Part shown: piece after piece, positions 35,652-44,227 of the stretch
Layout: every line of letters starts with the position of its first letter
Numbering within the stretch: position 1 is the first letter of the stretch
Source: Tunturiibacter gelidiferens
Lineage (GTDB): Bacteria > Acidobacteriota > Terriglobia > Terriglobales > Acidobacteriaceae
NCBI RefSeq assembly: GCF_014201335.1
Contig: NZ_JACHEB010000008.1
Span: 238,551-302,550 of the forward strand
Length of the DNA stretch: 64,000 bases
Direction of reading: 5' to 3'
Notes under the pieces: generated by a model
The model's database searches: none
What the model saw: the letters and a program-made list of their open reading frames with translations, nothing else
Told to the model about the DNA's origin: nothing
Made by a program: the position numbers and the translations under genes

Positions 35652-35912
35652 CTAGGTAGTCGCCCGGCTGCGCCTGATCAGATGATAGATGCCTAACAGG
35701 ATGAGGGCTCCTACCAGAGACATTAGAAAACCAGCCGATTGGTCAGGCTCGTAGTGACCGATCGCGCGTCCGAGGAAGGTTCCAAGGAAGGACCCGGCTA
35801 TACCGATCAACATGGTGATGAAGATGCCGCCGGGCTCTTTGCCTGGAATTATGAACTTGGCGAGCGCGCCGACGATCAGACCGATGAGAGCCGTCCAAAT
35901 CAGATGCAGCAT
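35652..35912 (-). CDS. GlsB/YeaQ/YmgE family stress membrane protein
   Basis: The 86-residue protein has three hydrophobic helices and the family pattern GLIVGALAKFIIPGKEPGG followed by a GIAGSFLGTFLG stretch. The family was once annotated 'transglycosylase-associated' and is associated with general stress responses. The role is unknown. Convergent with the PAS-GGDEF-EAL gene, 38 bases apart. Confidence 0.9.
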   Translation of the reverse strand: MLHLIWTALIGLIVGALAKFIIPGKEPGGIFITMLIGIAGSFLGTFLGRAIGHYEPDQSAGFLMSLVGALILLGIYHLIRRSRATT

Positions 35913-36052
35913 AGCTTATCCTCCATGTTGGTTTCCGGGGCGGCCGGAGACATCTCGATTGATGGGAGAAGAATACTCCTACTTGCAGCCGATGCAAGAG
36001 GTTGATTCTGCGAGACTCCGAGATTTTGTTTGGTGTAACCGGATGGGAGGGT

Positions 36053-36442
36053 TCAGGCGCTGCGGACGATCAGGTCGTTCTTCCAGAGGGCTATTACAAC
36101 ATCCATCTGGCTGTTGTGTGCGATGTCTTCGCCGTCGGTGACCTCGGCCCAGAGAGCGTTGACCGTCTTGTGGGTCCCGGCGCTGAGAAGCGACACGGCG
36201 CGAAGGGTATAGGCCTTGGCTTTGTTGGAGGGGGCGTACTGGCCGGCAGGGATGCCCTTGACCAGACCAGCTTCGCAGAGGCTAAGGAAGGCGAAGCGGG
36301 GCCCTCCCTTTCGCTGGGCCGCGGGGCTCGTGGGATAGAGTTTGGCGGTCGCCTGCTCCCAGCGTACTGCAGGAGTGATGGCCTTGCCGTAAGTCTCCAT
36401 GCGGGCCGCGATGAGGGCGGCTTCACCGTATCTGTTCGCCAT
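36053..36442 (-). CDS. Conserved hypothetical protein (DUF6979-like)
   Basis: The 129-residue product starts MANRYGEAALIAARM and contains FAFLSLCEAGLVKGIPAGQY, a pattern I associate with a family listed as DUF6979. The C-terminus is ALWKNDLIVR. No signal peptide, transmembrane segment or known motif is visible. A GAGAAACACC-type upstream sequence gives a weak ribosome-binding site (AGGAG seven bases before the ATG). It follows the ROK-family kinase gene on the same strand, with a strong hairpin in between. Confidence 0.65.
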   Translation of the reverse strand: MANRYGEAALIAARMETYGKAITPAVRWEQATAKLYPTSPAAQRKGGPRFAFLSLCEAGLVKGIPAGQYAPSNKAKAYTLRAVSLLSAGTHKTVNALWAEVTDGEDIAHNSQMDVVIALWKNDLIVRSA

Positions 36443-36513
36443 GGTGTTTCTCCTGTGAGGATTGTTTCAGACTCAGATAGAAGCCGCGATTGATGTTCGC
36501 ACGAGATTATGTG

Positions 36514-36556
36514 GCCAGTGAGTATGCGGCCTCGTCAAGGCTGCATACTCACTGGC
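36514..36556. terminator. Long perfect hairpin between the ROK kinase and DUF6979-like genes
   Basis: GCCAGTGAGTATGC pairs with GCATACTCACTGGC (14 pairs), continues through a G-T and GCCT/AGGC, and closes on a CGTCA loop. It lies 30 bases downstream of the kinase stop on the minus strand. No U-tract follows on either strand, so it may be a rho-dependent stop, a processing site or an mRNA-stabilising structure and not a classic terminator. Confidence 0.55.
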
Positions 36557-36585
36557 GTAAACGTCGTGCGTCGCTCCCAATCTGG

Positions 36586-37302
36586 TCAGGTCTTTGGTGT
36601 TTGCTTGGTCGAACTTTGCTTGGCGGGGACGTGATTTGCGAGCTCGGGATCGACGTCCTGCCAGAGCTTGATGCCGCCGTCGATGGCGTTGCTGTTTGCG
36701 CCGAGAATCACGTGGTTCGGCAGGTCCTTCATCCGCTTGGCGTTACCGCCGCCGAGGAGCACGGTATCGCAGACCATGCCGGCCTTAAGGCGATTGATGA
36801 TGTCCAGGACGGACTTTCTCCAACGCCTGACACCCCGGCGTTCGAGGCCAGCGACGCCGATGTATTGTTCATAGGTGAGGCCTTTTTTGTAGGGCAGATG
36901 AGCGAGTTCGAGCGGGATGACGACGCCATCGAAGATCATCGCTGAGCCCAGGCCGGTGCCGGTGCCGAGGAAGAGCATGCGGCCGCCCTTATAACCACCG
37001 AGAGCTTGCATGGCGGCATCGTTGATGAAGCGGAGCGGCTTACCGAAGGCCTTTTCGTAAGGAAAATCGATCCAGCCTACGCCCAGGTTATGGGGCTCGG
37101 CGATGGGACGATGGTGGACGACCGGACCCGGGTAGCCGATGGAGATACAGTCGTAGGTCCAGCCAGCGGTGGCGGCGAGCACGTCCTTGGTCATCTCTTC
37201 CGCGGTCATGGTGGGACCGGAGGGAATCTTGACGGGGACGCGCATGTCGGTCGAGGCAACCTTGATGTTGGTGCCCCCTATGTCTATGACCAGAACTTTC
37301 AT
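36586..37302 (-). CDS. ROK-family polyphosphate glucokinase-like protein
   Basis: From ATG 37302 the protein is 238 residues. It has the ROK/hexokinase nucleotide fold: VLVIDIGGTNIKVA at the start, a substrate loop with NLGVGWIDFPYEKAFG and NDAAMQALGGY, and GTGTGLGSAMI for phosphate binding. The length and the short GTNIK form fit the PPGK group that phosphorylates glucose with polyphosphate and/or ATP. The substrate is inferred. The Lys/Thr-rich tail is unusual. The frame open to 37395 upstream is rejected because it runs into the C/G-run at 37374. Confidence 0.85.
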   Translation of the reverse strand: MKVLVIDIGGTNIKVASTDMRVPVKIPSGPTMTAEEMTKDVLAATAGWTYDCISIGYPGPVVHHRPIAEPHNLGVGWIDFPYEKAFGKPLRFINDAAMQALGGYKGGRMLFLGTGTGLGSAMIFDGVVIPLELAHLPYKKGLTYEQYIGVAGLERRGVRRWRKSVLDIINRLKAGMVCDTVLLGGGNAKRMKDLPNHVILGANSNAIDGGIKLWQDVDPELANHVPAKQSSTKQTPKT

Positions 37303-37826
37303 TGAATTGGATGTTAGCAGCGTCGCGGATACCTTTGGGGAGCATAGCGGAAACTGACTGAGAATCAGAGGTACACCCCCCGGGGGTGATATCACGCAAG
37401 TATGGCTTTATCAGCCACTTACTACTTAGCCCTTCTCTAAAGTCTTCACAATAAATGGCTTATAGGCAAAGTCTTCATTCCATTGAAGTTATGCTTATCC
37501 ATCAATGCCGAGTTCTTCCGCCTGATTCGATTCTACAGAACGGCGCGTAACTGATACGCAACACAAAAGCCTTACCGGACGCGGGTTTTATCGTCGGCGG
37601 GGGTTGACATGCGTTTTTTCGGCGAAATTTGCATGTCTGTGTCTCAACAAAGGTTGTGGGTTTTTCCTGGTTGTGCGGTGAGCAATCTTCGTTAACTGTC
37701 CAAACTTTTAAGCGAAGAAAAAGCGAGTCTACGATAATGAAGACGTCAAGAAAAATTCTCTCGGGCGGCCTCTTCTCCAAATAAATCATTAGAAATACAT
37801 GGCTTATGCTTTATTCTACATTTTTA
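37303..37826. other. Long AT-richer intergenic stretch with C/G-run and inverted repeat
   Basis: This 524-base region lies between the divergent ROK kinase and TonB-domain genes. It contains CACCCCCCGGGGGTG at 37374-37388, similar to the G-run at 10283, and an inverted repeat at 37606-37637 (listed separately). A 95-residue minus frame (37502-37789) lacks coding character. Base composition shifts towards A/T towards the right end. Confidence 0.6.
37606..37637. repeat. GACATGC-N18-GCATGTC inverted repeat
   Basis: Two perfect seven-base arms enclose TTTTTTC/GAAATT, which can extend the pairing partly. A TTGACA hexamer overlaps the left arm. It might be an operator or a folded RNA segment in an otherwise featureless region. 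Confidence 0.35.
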
Positions 37827-37856
37827 TTGACAATCATATTTTATCTGGTTTATTGT
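37827..37856 (+). promoter_or_regulatory. Promoter upstream of the TonB-domain gene
   Basis: TTGACA at 37827-37832 and TATTGT at 37851-37856 with an 18-base spacer, within the most AT-rich stretch of the region, 34 bases before the ATG at 37891. A good sigma-70-type candidate. Confidence 0.6.
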
Positions 37857-37890
37857 GGTGTTGGGCACACTTGCCCCAGGAATTGATATT

Positions 37891-38343
37891 ATGCGTCGAG
37901 TCATTGTGGCCACCCTCGCCCTGTCCCCCATGTTGCTTCACGCTCAGGCAAATTCGCCTGCAAAAACCCAGACCACTGCCTCCAACACCCTGCGCTCTGA
38001 GCTGGTTGCCCCAACGTTGACCGGTTCAGATACCGCTGGCACAACGTCTTCTATCCGCGTCTCGACCGGAGTCAACGCTCCTAAGTTGATCTATACCGTC
38101 GGAGTTGAATCAGACTCTGACTTTTCTCCAGCGACCTCGTTTGAAAGAACCGCTGTCGTTTCGATGACGGTCGACCCAAGCGGCAAGCCGACCGATCTGA
38201 AGATCGTCCAGTCGGTGAACCCCGTAATGGACCGCAATGTTCTGAACGCAGTTAGCCAGTATCGCTTCACTCCTGGCACCCTGGATGACCAGCCCACTGC
38301 AGTTCCTGTGAATCTGGCGGTAATTTTGAAGGCGCCTCGGTAG
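37891..38343 (+). CDS. Periplasmic TonB C-terminal-domain-like protein
   Basis: The 150-residue protein starts with a signal peptide (RRVIVATLALSPMLLHAQA), then a Thr/Ser-rich linker and a C-terminal TonB-like domain: VSMTVDPSGKPTDLKIVQS, MDRNVLNAVSQYRFTPGTLDD and PVNLAVILK. It lacks the N-terminal anchor and Pro-rich rod of true TonB, so it is probably not an energy transducer; such single-domain secreted forms are common in acidobacteria and their job is unknown. A terminator follows. Confidence 0.8.
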   Translation: MRRVIVATLALSPMLLHAQANSPAKTQTTASNTLRSELVAPTLTGSDTAGTTSSIRVSTGVNAPKLIYTVGVESDSDFSPATSFERTAVVSMTVDPSGKPTDLKIVQSVNPVMDRNVLNAVSQYRFTPGTLDDQPTAVPVNLAVILKAPR

Positions 38344-38392
38344 TTAATCGCTTTAGCGGCAGCCCTTCCCTAAAGATGTTGGGTTTAAATAG

Positions 38393-38424
38393 AAAAGACA
38401 GGCTCTATCGAGTCTGTCTTTTTC
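38393..38424 (+). terminator. Rho-independent terminator
   Basis: AAAGACAG-G-CTC pairs with GAG-T-CTGTCTTT around a TATC loop, followed by TTTTT. It ends the TonB-domain gene. Confidence 0.88.
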
Positions 38425-38443
38425 TGTTGGAGCGATTGGGTCG

Positions 38444-38620
38444 TCATTGCGAGGCTGCGGGTGTTGCAGCGGGGGTTTGCTGGCCTTTGCCGCTGGGATT
38501 CGGATGGAAGATGATAAAGAGCGCAATCGAAGCGATCACGATGCAGGTGATGACGATGAGCAGGACTGGACTGCAGAAGGCTGGTCTTTTGTCGGGTGGC
38601 GGGACTGGGGAGGATGCCAT
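38444..38620 (-). CDS. Possible small membrane protein
   Basis: From ATG 38620 a 58-residue peptide has a Pro-rich start, one strong hydrophobic helix (FCSPVLLIVITCIVIASIALFI) and a Gly/Gln/Ala tail. It looks like a single-pass membrane peptide. No clear ribosome-binding site precedes the ATG, and the frame is open far upstream (to 38899) without conserved features. It could be chance, although the helix is unusually long. Confidence 0.4.
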   Translation of the reverse strand: MASSPVPPPDKRPAFCSPVLLIVITCIVIASIALFIIFHPNPSGKGQQTPAATPAASQ

Positions 38621-39010
38621 GGGTGGTTGGATGCAGAATGGGCGAGAGTGCGATTTCTTTCTGATGCGGTGAAGCGGTGATTTCGGATAGGGCGGTAGGT
38701 GAATGGTTCTTTTTTGATGATGTGATCGGGTTAGAGCGCCTAAATCGATGGAGTGAAATTGCGGGGAACCAAAGATAAGCGACAAACGTAAGTGCAGGCT
38801 ATAGAGCTTGGTTTTTTTCTTCAGCGGTCGGGGCGTGGCGAGAGGTTTCTCTGGAGAGCGACTTGCTTGGGAACCGTAATGATGAGCAGGATCAAGCAAT
38901 TTCGCTTGATTGGCGGCAGTGCGGATGGAATACTGCGGGTGAATATACGGTGAATGAATTGTCGCGCACGGGCCTGGGCCGAGAAACTTGCGAGTGCTCC
39001 TGGAGGAGTG

Positions 39011-40447
39011 ATGGCGAGTGTTACTGGATTAGGTGTCGATGAGGGGATGATTGCGTCGGGAGCTCCCGAGGAACTGGCTGGACCGGCGCATGAGGAGTTG
39101 AGCGCAACGAGGCCGGTTGGACGTGCGGAGCGGATCAGCAGCATGGACGTGCTGCGGGGCTTCTCGCTGATGGGCATCCTGGTGATGAACATCTGCGACT
39201 TTGCGTATGGATTCAATAACTACGCGTTTCCGCTGAGCACGGTGAAGCCGGTATTCGATGGACCGCACTGGAAGATCAACACCACGATGTGGTTTCTGCG
39301 CTGGATCTTTGCTGAGGGCAAGATGCGCGCTCTGTTTTCCATGTTGTTTGGGGCGGGCGTGATTCTGCTGACGGAGCGAGCGCTGTCGCGCGGGGCTGGG
39401 ATCAAGGCGGCAGATATCTTTACGCGGCGCAATATGTGGCTGGTACTGATTGGGATGCTCCATGGATACCTGATCTGGGACGGCGACATACTTTTCTACT
39501 ATGGCGTGGCGGCGCTGCTGTTTCTGTTTCCATTCCGCAATGTTCGTGTGAAGCGACTGATGTGGACTGCGGGGATCATTTTGTTCCTGAACTCGATCCT
39601 GATGATGGGCGGTCAGTACGGCAGCGCTTATAGCGCGAAGAAGGCGGCGGCGAAGGCTGACGCGAAACTGGCGCAACACCAGACGCTGACCGAGGATGAG
39701 ATCAGCGATCTGAAGAAGTGGAAGAATGCCCAGGACCGCTGGCGTGCACCGGATAAGAAAAAGTTTGAAGACATCGCCCCCATGCAGAAGGGCTACTGGT
39801 CGGCGCAGGGGCACGTCGCTCAAAACGTTTTGTTAGGCGAGCTGAAGGGGGCTTACTTCGGGTTTGGCGACTGGGTGGGGCTGATGCTACTCGGCATGGC
39901 GCTGTACAAGAATGGATTTCTACCGGGCCGGCTGAGTATGAAGACGTATGCGTGGATTGCTGTGATCGGGCTTTCGGTCGGCTGGGCGGTGACTGGCATT
40001 GGCGCGTGGAAGGCGTGGGCCGGACACTTCGACATGTTCAATACGTATATCTGGATGCAGGCGCCGTATGACATCGGAAGGATTGCGGGCGCGCTGGGAA
40101 ATGCTGCGCTGCTCTTGATTCTGATAAAGGCGGGAGTGTTTCGGTGGCTGCTGGCGCGGGTTGCGGCTGTGGGACAGATGGCGCTGTCGAATTATTTGCT
40201 GACGAGCCTCACGATGAAGACGATCTTCGTGTGGGGAGCGTGGCACTGGTATGGCTATGTGGAGTACTACAAGATTTACTATGCCGTACTGGGGATGTGG
40301 ATCTTCAATATGGCGTTCAGCTCAGTCTGGCTGCGGTACTTTGAGTTTGGACCGATGGAGTGGGTGTGGCGCTCGCTGACATATTGGAAGCGGCAGCCGA
40401 TGCGGATTCGAGCATCGACCGCGGCTCCAGTTACGGTTTCGCTTTAA
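39011..40447 (+). CDS. DUF418 family membrane protein
   Basis: From ATG 39011 (GGAGG just upstream) the product is 478 residues. RISSMDVLRGFSLMGILVMNI starts the DUF418 architecture. About ten transmembrane helices follow, with a soluble insert of ~60 residues rich in Lys/Ala (KKAAAKADAKLAQH) between helices near the middle, and the C-terminal DUF418 region (MALSNYLLTSLTMKTIFVW, GPMEWVWRSLTYWK). The family is related to acyltransferase-like/HGSNAT membrane proteins; activity unknown. The frame upstream to 38954 is not supported. Confidence 0.88.
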   Translation: MASVTGLGVDEGMIASGAPEELAGPAHEELSATRPVGRAERISSMDVLRGFSLMGILVMNICDFAYGFNNYAFPLSTVKPVFDGPHWKINTTMWFLRWIFAEGKMRALFSMLFGAGVILLTERALSRGAGIKAADIFTRRNMWLVLIGMLHGYLIWDGDILFYYGVAALLFLFPFRNVRVKRLMWTAGIILFLNSILMMGGQYGSAYSAKKAAAKADAKLAQHQTLTEDEISDLKKWKNAQDRWRAPDKKKFEDIAPMQKGYWSAQGHVAQNVLLGELKGAYFGFGDWVGLMLLGMALYKNGFLPGRLSMKTYAWIAVIGLSVGWAVTGIGAWKAWAGHFDMFNTYIWMQAPYDIGRIAGALGNAALLLILIKAGVFRWLLARVAAVGQMALSNYLLTSLTMKTIFVWGAWHWYGYVEYYKIYYAVLGMWIFNMAFSSVWLRYFEFGPMEWVWRSLTYWKRQPMRIRASTAAPVTVSL

Positions 40448-40454
40448 GAGAGCT

Positions 40455-40684
40455 TCAGCTCGCGGGATGATGCCCGTGATGCTTGACGTATTGCGAGAGC
40501 GATTCGAACTTGGACTCCTTGAGTAGTTCGCCGAGAGTACGCTCGCCGTCCCAGTCGGGGCGAAGTGCTTTCCGTAGTGCTCACGCAGGTGTTTGATCTT
40601 CGTGGTGGGATGCTTGTGGTCGATCTGCCCGTCTTTGTCACGGGAACGACCGTCGAGGCCTGGATTTTTGGGGCTGTCGCTCAT
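40455..40684 (-). pseudogene. Small gene with an apparent one-base frameshift
   Basis: The minus-strand frame from 40684 starts MSDSPKNPGLDGRSRDKDGQ and runs normally to HYGKHFAP (near 40560). The shifted frame then continues the same composition as DWDGERTLGELLKESK, followed by HHGHHPAS and a stop at 40455-40457. One missing base in the run of C at about 40556-40561 explains it. The repaired product would be about 76 residues, hydrophilic, His/Lys-rich. Family not recognised. It could be a real loss-of-function, or a sequencing error. Convergent with the DUF418 gene. Confidence 0.65.
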
Positions 40685-40861
40685 ATTGGCTCCTTGACCG
40701 CGATTGAAGGATTGTTGGTTTGAGGTTCGTTGTCAGGCCCTCTGTCGAAGTCGGGGCCAACCACCCTCGGACGCCAAATTAAGACTTCTTATGATTCGCG
40801 GGCGATGACCGATGCTTCAATCAATCTAGCTGCCAGCTAGCTGGAGCAAAGAGGGGGTAAC

Positions 40862-41224
40862 TTGAAAAAGCTATTGATCACAATCCTGGCCATGGTTTCA
40901 TTCGCGAGCGTCTCGTATGCCGCAGGAAAGCACTCTACCAGCATCACGCTTTATGACAAGGTCTATGTGGGAAGCCACCTGCTCAATCCGGGCGACTACT
41001 CGGTCAAGTGGGCGGACGGCTCCAATGAGTTGTTTATCTCTGGAAATAAAACTAACTTCTCGGTGCCAATGACCACCGCAGCGGCCCCGTCTGGTCCGCT
41101 TGCTCTCTCCGTCGATCACGAGGGAGATAAGTCTGTGCTTCGAGGCTTGAAAGTGCAGTCGACAAGCATCACAATTGTAGATTCAGATTCTAAGCAGAGC
41201 TCCAACACGAACTCTGCTCAGTAG
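40862..41224 (+). CDS. Small secreted protein, acidobacterial type
   Basis: The 120-residue product has a clean signal peptide (KKLLITILAMVSFASVSYA) and a beta-rich mature part: TSITLYDKVYVGSHLLNPGDYSVKW, then ELFISGNKTNFSVPM, ending in a Ser/Asn/Gln tail. The pattern (VGSHLLNPGDYSV) recurs in short secreted proteins annotated as hypothetical in Terriglobales. The start is a TTG at 40862 preceded by GGGGG. It is transcribed with the two-component system 60 bases downstream. Function unknown. Confidence 0.6.
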   Translation: MKKLLITILAMVSFASVSYAAGKHSTSITLYDKVYVGSHLLNPGDYSVKWADGSNELFISGNKTNFSVPMTTAAAPSGPLALSVDHEGDKSVLRGLKVQSTSITIVDSDSKQSSNTNSAQ

Positions 41225-41284
41225 TGACGTTATGACAGGTCGATTCAGAGAGGACGAAGCCGCGGCGGCGCGGGGGGTTCGCGC

Positions 41285-42043
41285 ATGATGAGCTCAGCCG
41301 CAGGCTCGTCCTCATCCTCTGAGTCGTGGCCGTCTTTACTTCTTGTGGACGATGACGTTGAACTCTGCCGTTTGATGCGGCTCTATCTTAATCGCGCCGG
41401 ATACCAGCTGACCTGTAGCGTCGATGGGCGGGATGGCGTGGCACAGGCACTGTCGGGTGCCTACGACCTGATGTTGCTCGACGTTACCCTCCCGCTTCTC
41501 GATGGGTTCGAGGTCCTGCGTCAGACGCGCCGCAGCAGCAGCATTCCCACGATCATGCTGACCTCCAGAAGTCTGTCAGCCGATCGGCTCAATGGTTTCG
41601 ACAAAGGAGCGGATGATTATCTCTGCAAGCCCTTCGAGCCCGAAGAACTTGTTGCCAGAATTCGCGCCGTCCTTCGACGTTCCCAGGCACCTAAACAGGA
41701 GGCCGGCTGGCAGAGCTTTGGAGCCATTCGCATCTCTGAATCAAGCCGCCAGGTGCTGAGCGCCAATGTAGAGGTCGACCTCACAACTGTCGAGTTCGAC
41801 CTGCTACTTATGTTGAGCCGGGCTTGCGGCCGCGTGGTGAAGCGCGATGCCCTGACGATAGCGATACAGGAGCGCAAGCCCAGTTTCTTCGATCGCAGCC
41901 TGGACGTGCACATCAGTCACTTACGCGCCAAGCTTGGACGGGCGGGAGCAGGAATTCAGACGGTGCGCGGCGTTGGATACCTGCTAGCCACCGGAGATCC
42001 CGCAGCCGTACCACCCGCTGCCACAGAAGAGTACGTCCGATGA
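41285..42043 (+). CDS. OmpR/CpxR-family response regulator
   Basis: The 252-residue protein has a receiver domain (LLLVDDDVELCRL; phospho-Asp at D66 in LLDVTLPLLDG; KPFEPEEL with the conserved Lys) and a C-terminal winged-helix DNA-binding domain (VDLTTVEFDLLLMLSRACG, RSLDVHISHLRAKLG, VRGVGYLLA). It is typical of envelope-stress regulators. The stop overlaps the ATG of the kinase gene by four bases (ATGA). The Ser-rich first 15 residues are not conserved. Confidence 0.95.
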   Translation: MMSSAAGSSSSSESWPSLLLVDDDVELCRLMRLYLNRAGYQLTCSVDGRDGVAQALSGAYDLMLLDVTLPLLDGFEVLRQTRRSSSIPTIMLTSRSLSADRLNGFDKGADDYLCKPFEPEELVARIRAVLRRSQAPKQEAGWQSFGAIRISESSRQVLSANVEVDLTTVEFDLLLMLSRACGRVVKRDALTIAIQERKPSFFDRSLDVHISHLRAKLGRAGAGIQTVRGVGYLLATGDPAAVPPAATEEYVR

Positions 42044-43431
42044 TGCGCTCGCTCTCAACTGCGGTCAGCATTGGCTGCCTCTTTGTTTTGGTTATTTGTT
42101 TATTGCTGGCACACGGCTTCTTCGACAAGATGGACCGGGTCAGTATCGAGCCTGTCTTTCATACCATGGACCGCATCGAGTTGCAGGACGCGCGTTCGGC
42201 GCTCGAAAACGGCGGGCTTCCTGCTCTGCGGACCTATCTTGCCCGGCTCGATGCCGACTTCGGGGGCACACACCTTCTGCTCGATCGTTCTGGAAGAGAT
42301 GTTGAAAATGGTGTCAACCACTTCGACTTACTTCCGCCCGCGCCGTTGACCCGTGCCCGTGGCGAACATCATGGCATCTTCGATCTCGAACAGCAATCCG
42401 ACGACGGGGCCTACTGGTTCGTTGCCACCAAGCCAATCCAATCGACACCTGTATCCTTCGTTTCGTTTTATCTGCTCATCATAGGCATCGTGCTTAGCCT
42501 GGGCGCTCTTTGCACGGGTTATATAGTACTGCCCTTACGAAGGACAGCGGCTATTGTCGGTAGTTTCGGTGTCGGCAATATGGGAGTGCGGATACGAGCA
42601 ACACGCAAGGACGAGATTGGCATCCTGGCTCGCTCATATGACTCGATGGCGGATCGAATCGAGGGTGCATTCAAAAGGGAGCGGCAGTTGTTGCAGGACC
42701 TCTCTCACGAACTACGCGCTCCGCTAGCGAGATTGAGTTTTTCCACGAAGTTGGCCCGGACCGCGGAAGATCAACAAGCCGCCCTGGACGAGGTCAAGCG
42801 GGATCTGGATCGTCTGGGCTTCCTAGTCTCGGAGTTGACTGCGCTTAGCATCAGTCCTCTGGGCGGAGGCGAGGACGACAGGCAGAACACTCTGATGGAT
42901 CTGGAGACGATGGTCGCCGAATCGGTTCACGATTGCAGGTTGGAGTCGACTGCAAAGCAGTGCTCGATTGCGTGCACAGGTTCGGCGCCGGAGCTTATTC
43001 TCGGTCGCCCAGAGGATCTGAAACGAGCCATCGACAATGTTCTGCGCAACGCCGTCCGCTATTCGCCGCAAGGGGCGACGATCGAAGTTGTTCTCAAGCA
43101 GAGCGCAGAGTGGTCCACTATCTCGGTGCGCGATTTTGGACCGGGCGTGCCGAAGGATCTACTCGATCGAATCTTTGATCCGTTCTTTCAGGTGGACCCT
43201 GCCCGCTCGGCGTCGCAGACCAACCTGGGTCTGGGCCTGTGCATTGCGAGACGAGCGATTGAATCGCATCATGGGGTCATCAGTGCCATGAATGCATCGC
43301 CTGGCCTCCGCATCTCGCTTGCTGTGCCAAATCAGTTGCGCTCAGTGGGACAGAGGAACGAAGTGCGAGACGCAGGCGATTCGGGCAACTATGTCCAGGA
43401 GCGGGAAGTTGGGGCTTCCGTCGAAGGGTGA
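42040..43431 (+). CDS. Sensor histidine kinase (CpxA/EnvZ-like)
   Basis: From the overlapping ATG at 42040 the product is 463 residues with a transmembrane helix near residues 8-28, a periplasmic sensor of about 120 residues and a second helix near 140-162. HAMP follows, then the dimerisation domain with QDLSHELRAPLARLSF (phospho-His), and the ATPase with N-box IDNVLRNAVRYSP, DFGPGVP and LGLGLCIARRAIE. It pairs with the preceding regulator. An upstream in-frame start at 41824 lies inside the regulator gene and is rejected. Signal sensed: unknown. Confidence 0.94.
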   Translation: MMRSLSTAVSIGCLFVLVICLLLAHGFFDKMDRVSIEPVFHTMDRIELQDARSALENGGLPALRTYLARLDADFGGTHLLLDRSGRDVENGVNHFDLLPPAPLTRARGEHHGIFDLEQQSDDGAYWFVATKPIQSTPVSFVSFYLLIIGIVLSLGALCTGYIVLPLRRTAAIVGSFGVGNMGVRIRATRKDEIGILARSYDSMADRIEGAFKRERQLLQDLSHELRAPLARLSFSTKLARTAEDQQAALDEVKRDLDRLGFLVSELTALSISPLGGGEDDRQNTLMDLETMVAESVHDCRLESTAKQCSIACTGSAPELILGRPEDLKRAIDNVLRNAVRYSPQGATIEVVLKQSAEWSTISVRDFGPGVPKDLLDRIFDPFFQVDPARSASQTNLGLGLCIARRAIESHHGVISAMNASPGLRISLAVPNQLRSVGQRNEVRDAGDSGNYVQEREVGASVEG

Positions 43432-43459
43432 AGTGGGCACTGAGCTGGGGTGACTCACC

Positions 43460-43987
43460 CTAGTGTTCGGCAGCGGATTTCAGGTTGGCTAAGCCTTTGT
43501 CGAAGTCGGGGCCGATCACCTTGTCCATGGAGGTGAAGACGCTCATCACTTTGCCGGGAAAGAATCTGATCGGGCCATTCATAATCCAATTGACGCGGGT
43601 GCCGGTGCCTTGCGGTTCGAGCACGAAGTCAGCGGTGTTTCGGCTCTCAAAAGGTTTGAGAAAGTCGAGTTCGATGGTGGTTTTTGTAGGCTCGATGGAG
43701 AGGATCTCCATGCGGCCCTTACCTACTTTGCTGTTCCCTTCCCACACGTAGACGGAGCCGACGCCGCTGGGTGGGCCTGAATAAGTGGTCTTCATGATGG
43801 GATCGAGATGCGCCCAGGGCGACCAGTCGTTCCATTGATGAAAGTCGTCGATGAGGGCAGCGATCTTTTCGGGCGGAGCGGCGACGGTGGTGGAACGCTC
43901 GACTCGGAAGCTGCTCGGCTTGGTAGACGCGAGAAGAAGAATTGCAGCTACAGCCAGAACAAGGATGAGGCCAATTGTTTTAAACAT
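43460..43987 (-). CDS. SRPBCC family (polyketide cyclase-like) membrane-anchored protein
   Basis: From ATG 43987 the protein is 175 residues: an N-terminal hydrophobic anchor (TIGLILVLAVAAILLLAS), then a START/SRPBCC-like domain starting SFRVERSTTVAAPPEKIAALI with HQWNDWSPWAHLD. Such proteins bind hydrophobic ligands. AGGAG lies upstream of the ATG. The frame open to 44119 is not supported. It follows the two-component genes convergently. Confidence 0.85.
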   Translation of the reverse strand: MFKTIGLILVLAVAAILLLASTKPSSFRVERSTTVAAPPEKIAALIDDFHQWNDWSPWAHLDPIMKTTYSGPPSGVGSVYVWEGNSKVGKGRMEILSIEPTKTTIELDFLKPFESRNTADFVLEPQGTGTRVNWIMNGPIRFFPGKVMSVFTSMDKVIGPDFDKGLANLKSAAEH

Positions 43988-44227
43988 GATGGCTCCTGGG
44001 AGTGAGCCGTCAGTATAGAAGTGAAAGATGGTGCGCGCCAGCGCAGAAGGCCAAGGCACCGAATAGGCGCATTCCGCGCCAATGCATGGGAGTGAGTACC
44101 TATGTCTGCTACCTAGCATTGCCAGGCTGTAACCATCTATTTATCAGCAGCATGCAAATTCTTTCATATTGCGCAGCGAGAGGTGGAGGGCTACTATTTG
44201 TCACTTCGAAGAATTTGGGAGGCGTTC

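Noticed and set aside
37502..37789. 95-residue minus-strand frame between the ROK kinase and TonB-domain genes
   Set aside because: No ribosome-binding site, no conserved motif, poor codon use.
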